64,000 bases of DNA from Arthrobacter sp. Bi83 (GTDB lineage: Bacteria > Actinomycetota > Actinomycetes > Actinomycetales > Micrococcaceae), in assembly GCF_918698095.1 (NCBI RefSeq), contig NZ_CAKKLY010000003.1, positions 87,193 to 151,192 on the forward strand, given 5' to 3'. Position 1 is the first letter of the stretch. Each line of letters starts with the position of its first letter. The notes beneath the pieces were generated by a model. The model ran no database searches. It saw only the letters and a program-made list of their open reading frames with translations, and was not told the DNA's origin. Below are positions 9,141-16,800 of the stretch, in pieces. Both the position numbers and the translations under genes were made by a program.

Positions 9141-10084
9141 CCAGGGTTGCAGCCATTGACTGCGGTACCAACTCCATCCGACTGCTTATCGCCGACGTCG
9201 ACCGCGGCAACGGCGCCACCAAACTCACCGACATCGTGCGGGAGATGCGCGTGGTGAGGCTCGGGCAGGGCGTTGACGCCACCGGCGAGCTCGCGCCCGA
9301 AGCGCTGGAGCGCACGTTCGCGGCCACCGCGGATTACGCCGCAATGATCCGTGAATACCGGGCTGAGAAGGTCCGCTTCGTGGCTACCTCCGCGAGCCGC
9401 GACGCCCGCAACCGCCAGGTGTTCGTGGATGGCATCCACGGCCTCCTCGGCGTGGAGCCGGAGGTCATCTCCGGCGATGAGGAAGCCGCGCTGTCCTTCG
9501 CCGGGGCCAGCAGCGTGCTGCCGCTCTCCGGCAGTGACCGGGTACTGGTGGTGGACCTGGGCGGCGGCAGCACGGAATTCGTGCTGGGTGACACCGGCGG
9601 CGTGATCGCCGCGAAATCCGTGGACATCGGCTGCGTCAGGCTGACCGAACGCCACCTCAAGAGCGATCCGCCCACGGCCGAACAGATCGCCGCGGCTGAG
9701 GCTGACGTAGATGCCGCGATCACCGAAGCGGGCCTGGACGTTCCGCTGGAACGCAGCACCGCCGTCGTCGGGGTTGCCGGTTCCATCACCACCATCACCG
9801 CGCATGCGCTGAAACTGCCGGAGTACCTGCCGGCCGCCATCCACGGTGCCGAGCTGTCCATCGAAACCATCCAGGCTGCGGCAAGCGACCTGCTGAGGAT
9901 GACCAAGGCGCAGCGGGCCGAACTGCCGTACATGCACCCCGGCCGGGTTGACGTCATCGGCGCCGGAGCGCTGGTCTGGCGGCAGATCCTCACCAGGATG
10001 GGCGAGCTCACGGGCGGAGCGGTCATTACAGCCACCGCCAGCGAGCACGATATTCTTGACGGAATTGCCCTGAGTGTCAGTTAA
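9137..10084 (+). CDS. ppx: Ppx/GppA-family phosphatase (exopolyphosphatase / pppGpp phosphohydrolase)
   Basis: ASKHA-fold phosphatase of 315 aa, the short actinobacterial form lacking the C-terminal HD domain of E. coli Ppx. The nucleotide/phosphate loops are 'AIDCGTNSIRLLIAD', 'ISGDEEAALSFAGA' with the catalytic Glu, and 'VVDLGGGSTEFVLG'; 'GVAGSITTITAHAL' completes the second domain. It probably removes terminal phosphate from polyphosphate or pppGpp; the family does not allow a choice. It is coupled to DUF501 by an ATGA overlap. The stop lies inside a 15-bp tandem duplication (10070-10099), so the last four codons plus stop are repeated immediately downstream. Confidence 0.92.
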   Translation: MTRVAAIDCGTNSIRLLIADVDRGNGATKLTDIVREMRVVRLGQGVDATGELAPEALERTFAATADYAAMIREYRAEKVRFVATSASRDARNRQVFVDGIHGLLGVEPEVISGDEEAALSFAGASSVLPLSGSDRVLVVDLGGGSTEFVLGDTGGVIAAKSVDIGCVRLTERHLKSDPPTAEQIAAAEADVDAAITEAGLDVPLERSTAVVGVAGSITTITAHALKLPEYLPAAIHGAELSIETIQAAASDLLRMTKAQRAELPYMHPGRVDVIGAGALVWRQILTRMGELTGGAVITATASEHDILDGIALSVS

Positions 10085-10099
10085 CTGAGTGTCAGCTAA
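10070..10099. repeat. 15-bp tandem duplication spanning the ppx stop
   Basis: CTGAGTGTCAGTTAA (10070-10084) is followed at once by CTGAGTGTCAGCTAA (10085-10099). Both copies carry an in-frame TAA, so ppx has a back-up stop. Confidence 0.85.
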
Positions 10100-10132
10100 C
10101 GAGGCACCAGCCAACCGAGTATTGGATCTTGA

Positions 10133-11527
10133 ATGACCAGAGCAACAGCCCGGTTCCGCCGGACGGTCTCCGCTCTGCTGTCTGCGGCGCTTGCCGGCGG
10201 CGTCGCTGCGGCAGCGATCGCAACAGCCCCCGCGGCGCAGGCAGACACCTGGCGCGACAAGGAATACTGGCTCAAGGAAGCAGGCATCACCAAGGCCTGG
10301 GAGATCTCCAAGGGCGCCAACGTCAAAGTGGCCGTGATCGACAGCGGCGTGGACGGCGACCACCCGGACCTGAAGGGCGCCATCGCCGGCGGCCATGACG
10401 TCTCGGGAGCGGGTACATCCGACGGGCAGAAAAGCATCGGTGCAAAGCCCGAGCACGGCACCCTCGTGGCCACCATGCTGGCGGGCCGCGGACACCAGCC
10501 GCCGCCGAAGAAGTCCAAGGCCGGCGCCAAGTCGACGCCCAGCCCGTCACCGTCGAAGACGTTGCCGGACGGGATCATGGGGGTCGCACCCGAAGCCGAG
10601 ATCCTCTCCGTATCCACATGGCTGGGTTCAGCCAACCCTGGCGGGAAGAGCGATCAGGACCAGATCCCTGAGGCTGTCCGCTGGGCCGTGGACAACGGGG
10701 CCAAGGTAATCAACATTTCGCTGGGCAGCACATCGCCGGAATGGCCGCAGAGCTGGGACGCCGCCTTCCTGTACGCGGAACAGAAGGACGTGGTCATTGT
10801 GGCCGCGGCCGGCAACCGGGTCGGTGGAAACGTCCAGGTGGGGGCACCCGCCACCATCCCGGGCGTTCTCACCGTGGCGGGACTGGACCGTAACGGCAAC
10901 GCCAGCACGGACTCCTCGTCGCAGGGCATCAGCATCGGCGTGGCAGCGCCCGCCGAGAAGCTTGCCGGAGGGCTCCCCGGCGGGAGCTACGCGGAATGGG
11001 CCGGCACCTCCGGCGCCACCCCGATCGTTTCAGGCGTGGCCGCGCTGATCCGCTCCAAATGGCCGCAGATGAGCGCGGAGCAGGTCATCAACAGAATTGT
11101 CACCACTGCCAAGGATGCGGGGGCGCCGGGCAAGGACCCGCTGTACGGTTTCGGGGTGCTCAATGCCGAGGCGGCACTGAAGGACAACGTCGCAGAGACG
11201 CAGACCAATCCGCTGGGGTCCATCTCGGACTGGATCCGCGTCCACCGCCGCGGAAACCTGGCAACGCCGTCCCCGGTTCCGCCTGCCGAATCCCACGTGG
11301 CCCAGCCCACCCTTCCCAAGGCCACGGTGCCGGTGGCGCAGCCGCCGTCGCAGCTGGACAGCGCCCTTCCTGCCGCCGTCGTCATCGGTTTCGGAGGCCT
11401 CTTCCTGGCCATCATCGCCGGCGCAGCCATTCAGCTGCGCCGCGCCTACCGGGCGTCCGGCGGAAGCGGCGAGGAGCCCGATACGGGTGTGCTGAACCGG
11501 GTGGATTCCGGCGATCCGCCTAGTTAG
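10133..11527 (+). CDS. S8 subtilisin-family serine protease, mycosin (MycP)-like, membrane anchored
   Basis: A secreted, membrane-anchored subtilase of 464 aa. There is a signal peptide (residues 1-37, ending APAAQA), then the triad: Asp70 in 'VAVIDSGVDGDH', His108 in 'EHGTLVATM', Ser293 in 'GTSGATPIVSG', with the oxyanion Asn in 'VAAAGN'. Residues about 122-145 form a Pro/Lys/Ser-rich loop after the His, as in mycosins. A C-terminal helix (LPAAVVIGFGGLFLAIIAGA) and a basic tail anchor it, the topology of type VII secretion MycP. No ESX genes (EccB/C/D/E, WXG100) are in the window, so an ESX link is inference. A weak TATTGG sits 7 nt before the start. ndh follows after 34 bp. Confidence 0.85.
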   Translation: MTRATARFRRTVSALLSAALAGGVAAAAIATAPAAQADTWRDKEYWLKEAGITKAWEISKGANVKVAVIDSGVDGDHPDLKGAIAGGHDVSGAGTSDGQKSIGAKPEHGTLVATMLAGRGHQPPPKKSKAGAKSTPSPSPSKTLPDGIMGVAPEAEILSVSTWLGSANPGGKSDQDQIPEAVRWAVDNGAKVINISLGSTSPEWPQSWDAAFLYAEQKDVVIVAAAGNRVGGNVQVGAPATIPGVLTVAGLDRNGNASTDSSSQGISIGVAAPAEKLAGGLPGGSYAEWAGTSGATPIVSGVAALIRSKWPQMSAEQVINRIVTTAKDAGAPGKDPLYGFGVLNAEAALKDNVAETQTNPLGSISDWIRVHRRGNLATPSPVPPAESHVAQPTLPKATVPVAQPPSQLDSALPAAVVIGFGGLFLAIIAGAAIQLRRAYRASGGSGEEPDTGVLNRVDSGDPPS

Positions 11528-11561
11528 TGAAGATTTTCACAAACTACTGTATTCTGGATGC
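11526..11561 (+). promoter_or_regulatory. ndh promoter with overlapping CRP/GlxR-like box
   Basis: AGTGA-N6-TCACA (11526-11541) matches the CRP/GlxR consensus TGTGA-N6-TCACA at 9 of 10 positions. TATTCT (11550-11555) lies 6 nt before ATG 11562, so the transcript is probably leaderless. The box would cover about -36 to -21 of that start, a position that suggests repression. Confidence 0.5.
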
Positions 11562-13028
11562 ATGGCAACCACCCCTCAGCTCCAGGACCGTCCCCGGGTG
11601 CTCGTCGTCGGCGGCGGGTACGTCGGCCTGTACGTAGCACTCAAACTGCAGAAGAAGATCGCGAACGCCGGCGGCATCGTCACCGTCGTGGATCCGCTGC
11701 CCTACATGACCTACCAGCCCTTCCTGCCCGAGGTCGCCGGCGGCAACATCGAGGCGCGCCACGCTGTGGTCTCCCACCGCCAGCACCTCAAGCAGACCGA
11801 ACTTATCCAAGGCCGCGTCACCTCGATTGACCATGCCAACCGCACTGCCGTGGTTGCTCCGGCAGACGGCGGCGACAACTTCGAGATTCCGTACTTCGAC
11901 GTTGTCCTGGCGGCCGGTGCGATTACCCGCACCTTCCCCATCAAGGGCCTGGGGGACAAGGGCATCGGGCTCAAGACCATTGAGGAAGCCGTTGCACTTC
12001 GCAACAAGGTCCTCGAGCGGATTGAGACCGGCTCGCTCATGACGGATCCCGCAGAGCGTGCCCGCGCCCTGACGTTCGTCGTCGTCGGCGGCGGCTTCGC
12101 CGGCATTGAGTGCATTACCGAGATGGAAGACCTCGCCCGCGCGGCGGTCAAGAACAATCCTCGCGTCAAGCAGGAGGAAGTCCGCTTCGTCCTCGTCGAA
12201 GCCATGGGCCGCATCATGCCCGAGGTCACGGCCAAGCAGGCCGAATGGGTCGTGGAGCACCTCCGCAGCCGCGGCATCGAGGTGCTGCTCAACACCTCGC
12301 TTGACAGCGCCGAAGGCTCCCTGAAGCTCATCAACCTCCCGGACAAGACCCCGGCGCAGGAATTCGAGTCGGACACCCTGGTGTGGACCGCCGGTGTGCA
12401 GGCCAACCCGATGGTCCGGTCCACCGACTTCCCGCTCGAGCCGCGCGGACGTGTGCGCACGCTCCCGGACCTGCGCATCGCAGGCGACGAGGGCATTGTC
12501 GACAATGCCTGGGCTGCCGGCGACGTCGCTGCCGTGCCTGACCTCACCGGAAGTGGACTGCCGGACGGTACCTGCGTCCCGAACGCCCAGCACGCACTTC
12601 GCCAGGCGAAGCGCCTCGCCAAGAACCTGTGGGCTTCCCGCTGGAACAAGCCGCTGGTGGACTACAAGCACAAGAACCTTGGCGCTGTTGCCGGCTTCGG
12701 CGAGTGGAAGGGTGTTGCCAACATCAATCTCCTCGGCCGCATCGGTCTCAAGGGCGGCCTCGCCTGGCTGGCACACCGCGGCTACCACGGCATGGCCATC
12801 CCCACGGTTGAGCGCAAGGTCCGCGTAATCTTTGGCTGGATCCTGAGCTTCTTCATGGGCCGCGACACCACGCCGCTCATGGACCTCGACAACCCCCGCG
12901 GTGCCTTTGTTGCGGCCGCCACCCCGGCTCCGAAGCCGGCCGCCGCTCCGGCTGCCCCGGTTGCCGGCAAGACCGCCGACGCCCCGCTGGGTGGTTCAAA
13001 GGACCCTGTTGTGGCGGAAGCCAAGTAA
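11562..13028 (+). CDS. ndh: Type II NADH:quinone oxidoreductase
   Basis: A single-subunit, non-proton-pumping NADH dehydrogenase that passes electrons from NADH via FAD to menaquinone at the membrane face. The 488 aa carry two Rossmann motifs: FAD 'RVLVVGGGYVGLYVALKL' near the N-terminus and NADH 'FVVVGGGFAGIE' at about residue 170. 'VWTAGVQANPM', the FAD-binding 'NAWAAGDVAAVPD' and the quinone-side 'PNAQHALRQAKRLAKNL' are present. The C-terminus has amphipathic segments (WLAHRGYHGMAIPTVERKV) and an Ala/Pro-rich tail of ~35 residues of unknown role. The start is fixed by TATTCT 6 nt upstream; there is no ribosome site. A terminator follows. Confidence 0.95.
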   Translation: MATTPQLQDRPRVLVVGGGYVGLYVALKLQKKIANAGGIVTVVDPLPYMTYQPFLPEVAGGNIEARHAVVSHRQHLKQTELIQGRVTSIDHANRTAVVAPADGGDNFEIPYFDVVLAAGAITRTFPIKGLGDKGIGLKTIEEAVALRNKVLERIETGSLMTDPAERARALTFVVVGGGFAGIECITEMEDLARAAVKNNPRVKQEEVRFVLVEAMGRIMPEVTAKQAEWVVEHLRSRGIEVLLNTSLDSAEGSLKLINLPDKTPAQEFESDTLVWTAGVQANPMVRSTDFPLEPRGRVRTLPDLRIAGDEGIVDNAWAAGDVAAVPDLTGSGLPDGTCVPNAQHALRQAKRLAKNLWASRWNKPLVDYKHKNLGAVAGFGEWKGVANINLLGRIGLKGGLAWLAHRGYHGMAIPTVERKVRVIFGWILSFFMGRDTTPLMDLDNPRGAFVAAATPAPKPAAAPAAPVAGKTADAPLGGSKDPVVAEAK

Positions 13029-13047
13029 AGAGCTACAGCTGACGACG

Positions 13048-13083
13048 GCGGCCGTTCCCCTTGGGGGAGCGGCCGCTTTCGTC
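13048..13083 (+). terminator. Hairpin terminator after ndh
   Basis: 13-bp stem (13048-13060 with 13064-13076, one G-T pair) with a 3-nt loop, then TTTCGTCGTTGTCC. The T-run is weak but position and stem strength fit. Confidence 0.7.
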
Positions 13084-13162
13084 GTTGTCCTGTTTTCTTC
13101 AGTGCGGCTTCCGACGCAGCCGCGTCCCGGGAAGCGGCTGCGGTGAAGTCTAGACTGGCTGC

Positions 13163-14143
13163 ATGACGGGTGAAAAGAACCTCCAGACGCTCCTGGCCGC
13201 CATGCATCCGGTGCTCCGCGAAGGCGAGTACGTGTATGTGCTCTGGCCGCACGGAAGGCCCTTGGCAGCCGGCATCGAGGCTGCTGTCCGTGAAGCCGAA
13301 GGGCTGACCGTGGTGCTGCCGCGCGCCGAGGCGGACGCCTTGGGACTCGATTACGACTTCGTGGCCGCCTGGATCACTCTGGAGGTCCATTCGGATCTGG
13401 AGGCCGTGGGCTTGACTGCCGCCGTGAGCCGGGCCCTGACAGACGCCAAAATCAGCTGCAACGTGCTGGCAGGCTTTCACCATGACCACTTGCTGGTCCC
13501 CGTGGGAGACTCTGCCCGCGCCCTCGAGGCGCTGGCCGAGCTTGCAGCGACGAACGCATCTGATCCTGAACCCGTGCGCGAGGTGAGGCTGCGCAACGAG
13601 AAACCCGAAGACCGCGAAGCCATCCTCGCTTTGGCGGCGGAGGCATTCTCGGTGTCTCCGGTCACAGGGCTGCCGGTCGAGGGCGAGCCCGTGGAGGTGG
13701 ACATCCTGCGCCGGCTTTTCGAAGCGCGGGAGTACCTGCCGGAGCTCAGCGTTGTGGCCGAGCTGGACGGCGAAATCGTGGGACACGTGATCAGCACGCG
13801 GGCGTGGGTGGACGGCCTTGAGCTGCTGGGGCTGGGGCCCATCGGTGTGGCGCCCAGGCTACAACGCCACGGCATCGGCTCGGCGCTCATGCGTGAAACG
13901 GTAATCCGGGCCAACGCGGCGGGGGAGCGGGGCATTGCCTTGCTCGGCAGCACCGAATATTACCCGCGGTTCGGCTTCGTGCCTTCGGCGTCCATGGGCA
14001 TAGAGGCGCCCGATAAAAAGTGGGGAGACAACTTCCAGTTCCTTCCGCTCGCAGTCTGGCCCGGAGGCGTGCACGGAACCTTCCGGTACGCGGAACCTTT
14101 CGCTGCCGTGGAAGGCGATACCATTGACCGGGCGCCCCAGTAG
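13163..14143 (+). CDS. ACT-like domain (DUF2241-type) fused to GNAT N-acetyltransferase
   Basis: A 326-aa two-domain protein. Residues 1 to ~130 resemble the ACT-like DUF2241 family ('LREGEYVYVLWPHG', 'WITLEVHSDLEAVGLTAAVS', 'ISCNVLAGFHHDHLLVPV'), small proteins thought to sense ligands. Residues ~140-326 are a GNAT acetyltransferase of the YhbS type: 'RNEKPEDREAILALAAEAF', acetyl-CoA loop 'LGPIGVAPRLQRHGIGSALM', and 'LLGSTEYYPRFGFVPS'. An ACT-ligand-regulated acetyltransferase is inferred; the substrate is unknown. TAGACT 6 nt before ATG 13163 indicates a leaderless start. The last three codons and the stop form the 5' acceptor strand of the following tRNA. Confidence 0.85.
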   Translation: MTGEKNLQTLLAAMHPVLREGEYVYVLWPHGRPLAAGIEAAVREAEGLTVVLPRAEADALGLDYDFVAAWITLEVHSDLEAVGLTAAVSRALTDAKISCNVLAGFHHDHLLVPVGDSARALEALAELAATNASDPEPVREVRLRNEKPEDREAILALAAEAFSVSPVTGLPVEGEPVEVDILRRLFEAREYLPELSVVAELDGEIVGHVISTRAWVDGLELLGLGPIGVAPRLQRHGIGSALMRETVIRANAAGERGIALLGSTEYYPRFGFVPSASMGIEAPDKKWGDNFQFLPLAVWPGGVHGTFRYAEPFAAVEGDTIDRAPQ

Positions 14144-14207
14144 CCCAATTGGCAGAGGCAGCGGACTTAAAATCCGCGTGTTGTGGGTTCGAGTCCCACC
14201 TGGGGTA
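14134..14207 (+). tRNA. tRNA-Leu (anticodon UAA), short variable loop
   Basis: A cloverleaf folds cleanly. Acceptor 14134-14140 pairs with 14200-14206 (G1-U72 wobble). The D arm has conserved GG. The anticodon stem GCGGA/TCCGC closes loop CTTAAAA, so the anticodon is UAA (14168-14170). The variable region is only 5 nt (14178-14182), T arm GTGGG-TTCGAGT-CCCAC, discriminator A. CCA is not encoded. UAA is a leucine anticodon, but leucine tRNAs normally have a long variable arm; this one is class I shaped and 74 nt. The first ten bases overlap the 3' end of the preceding coding sequence. Confidence 0.85.
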
Positions 14208-14307
14208 CAAGTTTCCCGGTTCGTGAGGTGCCGTATGAACGGCCCGTATTCGGGCGCGGATAATGTCATTCCTTCAGGTGTCCCATATGCAACGAGTGTT
14301 ATAAGGA

Positions 14308-14351
14308 TGTGACCTTACTCACTTATGTTCGGGGCCCAATTGCACTAGCTT
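14308..14351 (+). promoter_or_regulatory. CRP/GlxR-like box and promoter of the branched-chain amino-acid binding protein gene
   Basis: TGTGA-CCTTAC-TCACT (14308-14323) matches TGTGA-N6-TCACA at 9 of 10 positions. TAGCTT (14346-14351) is a fair -10. If transcription starts near 14357, the box is centred about 41 bp upstream, the classical activating (class II) CRP position. The leader to ATG 14423 is then ~65 nt and holds GAGGAG before the start. Confidence 0.55.
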
Positions 14352-14422
14352 GAAGTTAGCTCAGGAACACCTGACCAATCGCATCAAAGGCCGTTCGCAC
14401 CTTTCGATCGAGGAGACATTAA

Positions 14423-15772
14423 ATGATTTCACTCCCCCAGACGGCGCCCCGAGTAGCTAAGCTCACAGCGCTTAGCATCGGCGTCGCCCTTCTGGCTACG
14501 GCTTGTGGTGGCAGCTCCACTCCAACCGCGACCACCTCAGCGGCCGGCGGGGCCGGCGGCATCGCGTGCCCTGCTGCCAGCGCGACAGCCGGAGGCTCCA
14601 GCTCAGCAGCCGCAGAAGCCTCCGTGCCCGCTTCGACGACGACCACCCCCACTCCGCTGAAAATCGGATCGCTCCTGCCGACAACGGGGTCGCTGGCGTT
14701 CCTCGGCCCGCCCGAAATTGCCGGCGTTAACCTTGGCATCAAGGAGATCAACGCCGCTGGCGGCGTTCTGGGCAAGCCGGTGCAGGTTGTCCACCGCGAC
14801 TCGGGCGACACGAAGACGGACATTGCGACGCAGTCGACTACGGCCCTGCTGGGCCAGGGTGTCAGCGCCATCATCGGCGCGGCTTCCTCCGGCGTCTCGA
14901 AGACCGTCATCAACCAGATCACCGGAGCCGGCGTCCTGGAATTCTCTCCGGCCAACACTTCCCCGGACTTCACCACCTGGGACGACAAGGGCCTGTACTG
15001 GCGTACGGCTCCCTCTGACGTCCTTCAGGGCAAGGTTCTCGGTAACTACATGGCCACTTGTGGAGCCCAGACCCTGGGCATGATGGTCCTCAACGACGCT
15101 TACGGCACCGGCCTGCAGAAAAACGTGAAGGAAGCCTTCACCTCCGCCGGCGGCCAGGTTGTGGCTGAGCAGCTCTACAACACCGGCGATTCGCAGTTCA
15201 GCAGCCAGGTCGATGCGCTGGTCGCCGCCAAGCCCGACGCCATTGCGCTGATCACGTTCGACGAAGCCAAGAGCATCATTCCGCTGCTGACCGGCAAGGG
15301 AATCAAGCCGGAACAGCTGTTCCTAGTTGACGGCAACCTCTTCGATTACAGCAAGGACTTCAAAGCAGGAACCCTTAAGGGCGCTCGCGGCACGCAGCCG
15401 GGAACCTTTGCTAAGGAGGACTTCAAGAAGTCGCTTCTCGCGATTGATCCCGCCCTGCGGACGTTCAACTATGCAGGCGAGGCGTACGATGCAACCAACA
15501 TGACCGCGCTTGCGGCAGAGGCAGCAAAGAGCACCAAGGGCACGGACATTGCCAAGCAGCTCAAGGCAGTCTCTGAAGGCGGCGAGAAGTGCAACACCTT
15601 CCCGTCGTGTGTCACCCTGCTCCGGAACGGCAAGGACATCGACTACGACGGCCAGTCCGGTCCGATCACGTTCTCTGACGCCGGTGACCCCACGGAAGCC
15701 TACATCGGCATCTACGAGTACGACGACACCAACAAGCCGCAGCCTGCGAAGGAAGAATTCGGCAAGCTGTAG
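14423..15772 (+). CDS. livK: Branched-chain amino-acid-type ABC transporter substrate-binding lipoprotein
   Basis: Extracytoplasmic receptor of a LivK/HAAT-type importer, 449 aa. The lipobox 'LLATACGG' puts the lipidated Cys at residue 28, followed by a Ser/Thr/Ala-rich linker. The periplasmic-binding fold starts at 'PLKIGSLLPTTGSLAFLGPP' and includes 'VNLGIKEINAAGGVLGKPV' and 'AIIGAASSGVSKTVINQI'. GAGGAG precedes ATG 14423. The transporter's membrane and ATPase genes (livHMGF) lie on the opposite strand, converging on it, with a terminator between. A matching CRP-like box upstream of both units suggests co-regulation. The true ligand (Leu/Ile/Val, another amino acid or an amide) cannot be read from sequence. 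Confidence 0.9.
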   Translation: MISLPQTAPRVAKLTALSIGVALLATACGGSSTPTATTSAAGGAGGIACPAASATAGGSSSAAAEASVPASTTTTPTPLKIGSLLPTTGSLAFLGPPEIAGVNLGIKEINAAGGVLGKPVQVVHRDSGDTKTDIATQSTTALLGQGVSAIIGAASSGVSKTVINQITGAGVLEFSPANTSPDFTTWDDKGLYWRTAPSDVLQGKVLGNYMATCGAQTLGMMVLNDAYGTGLQKNVKEAFTSAGGQVVAEQLYNTGDSQFSSQVDALVAAKPDAIALITFDEAKSIIPLLTGKGIKPEQLFLVDGNLFDYSKDFKAGTLKGARGTQPGTFAKEDFKKSLLAIDPALRTFNYAGEAYDATNMTALAAEAAKSTKGTDIAKQLKAVSEGGEKCNTFPSCVTLLRNGKDIDYDGQSGPITFSDAGDPTEAYIGIYEYDDTNKPQPAKEEFGKL

Positions 15773-15795
15773 CCCCTTTCCTAGCCAGACCAGTA

Positions 15796-15825
15796 GCCCC
15801 CGTCCCACGAGGACGGGGGCTTCTG
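15796..15825 (+). terminator. Intrinsic terminator after livK
   Basis: A perfect 10-bp stem, GCCCCCGTCC (15796-15805) with GGACGGGGGC (15811-15820), 5-nt loop, then TTCT. It may also act for livF on the other strand. Confidence 0.75.
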
Positions 15826-16029
15826 CGTGCCAGACCATTGGCTTGGCGCTGCGCAACGACCGGTGACGCGACAGTCTGCGCCGCGTGACGCCGTCGTGCG
15901 CCTCCAGTCGTGCGCCTCCAGTCGTGCGCCTCGCTGAGCGAGTGGTACGCCCGGGGCTAGACAAGAACCACGGGCACGCAGAAAGGGCCGCCACCGGAGG
16001 TGACAGCCCTTCTGGCGGTCCAGCGAAGC
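15826..16029. other. Intergenic stretch with three 14-bp tandem repeats
   Basis: GTCGTGCGCCTCCA is repeated at 15893, 15907 and (truncated to 12 bp) 15921. I see no open frame or promoter here; it separates the convergent livK and livF genes. Confidence 0.6.
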
Positions 16030-16800
16030 TTAGGCTTCGTCGGCGAGCGTTCCCAGGTACAGCTGGATGACCTTCGGGTCCTTCATCAGCTCCCGGCCTG
16101 TTCCTGTGTACGCGTCCTTGCCCTGGTCCAGGACGTAGCCGCGGTCGCAGATCTGCAGGCAGCGGCGGGCGTTCTGCTCCACCATGATCACGGACACGCC
16201 AGCGCGGTTGATCTCATGCACGCGAAGGAACGTTTCGTCCTGTTTCACGGGGGAGAGGCCTGCCGACGGCTCGTCCAGCAGCAGCACCGCGGGGTCCATC
16301 ATGAGGGCCCGGCCCATGGCCACCATCTGGCGCTCCCCGCCGGACAGCGAACCGGCGCGCTGGGCCCTGCGCTTGCCAAGCTCAGGGAAAAGGTCGGTGA
16401 CAAAGTCGAACCTCTCGGCGAAGTCCTTGGGGCGCTGGAACATGCCCATCTGCATGTTTTCCTCGATGGTGAGGGTGGCGAACACGTTGTTGTTCTGCGG
16501 CACGAAGCCGACGCCCTGCGTGACGAGCTTGTTCGCCTTGAGACCGGTCAGGTCCTGGCCGCGGACCACCACTGAGCCCGAGTGCACCTTCACGAGGCCA
16601 AACATGGCCTTGAGGAGTGTGGACTTCCCGGCGCCGTTCGGCCCGATGATGCCGATCAGCTCGCCTTTGCGGGCCTCGATGCTGCAGCCATTGAGGATGT
16701 TCACACCGGGCAGATATCCGGCCACGAGGTTCGTGACCTTGACGACGGAGTCGTCCGCTGCTGCGCTCTTTGCGGCCGGTGCCGCGCTCGTGGCACTCAT
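16030..16800 (-). CDS. livF: Branched-chain amino-acid ABC transporter ATPase, LivF type
   Basis: One of the two cytoplasmic ATPases of the importer, 256 aa. Walker A 'GPNGAGKSTLLKAMFG', signature 'LSGGERQMVAMGRALM', Walker B 'AVLLLDEPSAGLSP' and the switch His in 'VSVIMVEQNARRCLQI' are present; MVEQNA is typical of LivF. An N-terminal extension of ~17 residues (Ser/Ala-rich) precedes the ABC domain. The start ATG overlaps the livG stop by 4 bp. It is the last gene of the livHMGF unit. Confidence 0.94.
   Translation of the reverse strand: MSATSAAPAAKSAAADDSVVKVTNLVAGYLPGVNILNGCSIEARKGELIGIIGPNGAGKSTLLKAMFGLVKVHSGSVVVRGQDLTGLKANKLVTQGVGFVPQNNNVFATLTIEENMQMGMFQRPKDFAERFDFVTDLFPELGKRRAQRAGSLSGGERQMVAMGRALMMDPAVLLLDEPSAGLSPVKQDETFLRVHEINRAGVSVIMVEQNARRCLQICDRGYVLDQGKDAYTGTGRELMKDPKVIQLYLGTLADEA

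Noticed and set aside
14134..14207. tRNA used as an integration site
   Set aside because: No integrase, direct repeat of the tRNA end, or foreign gene block follows; livK and core genes continue.
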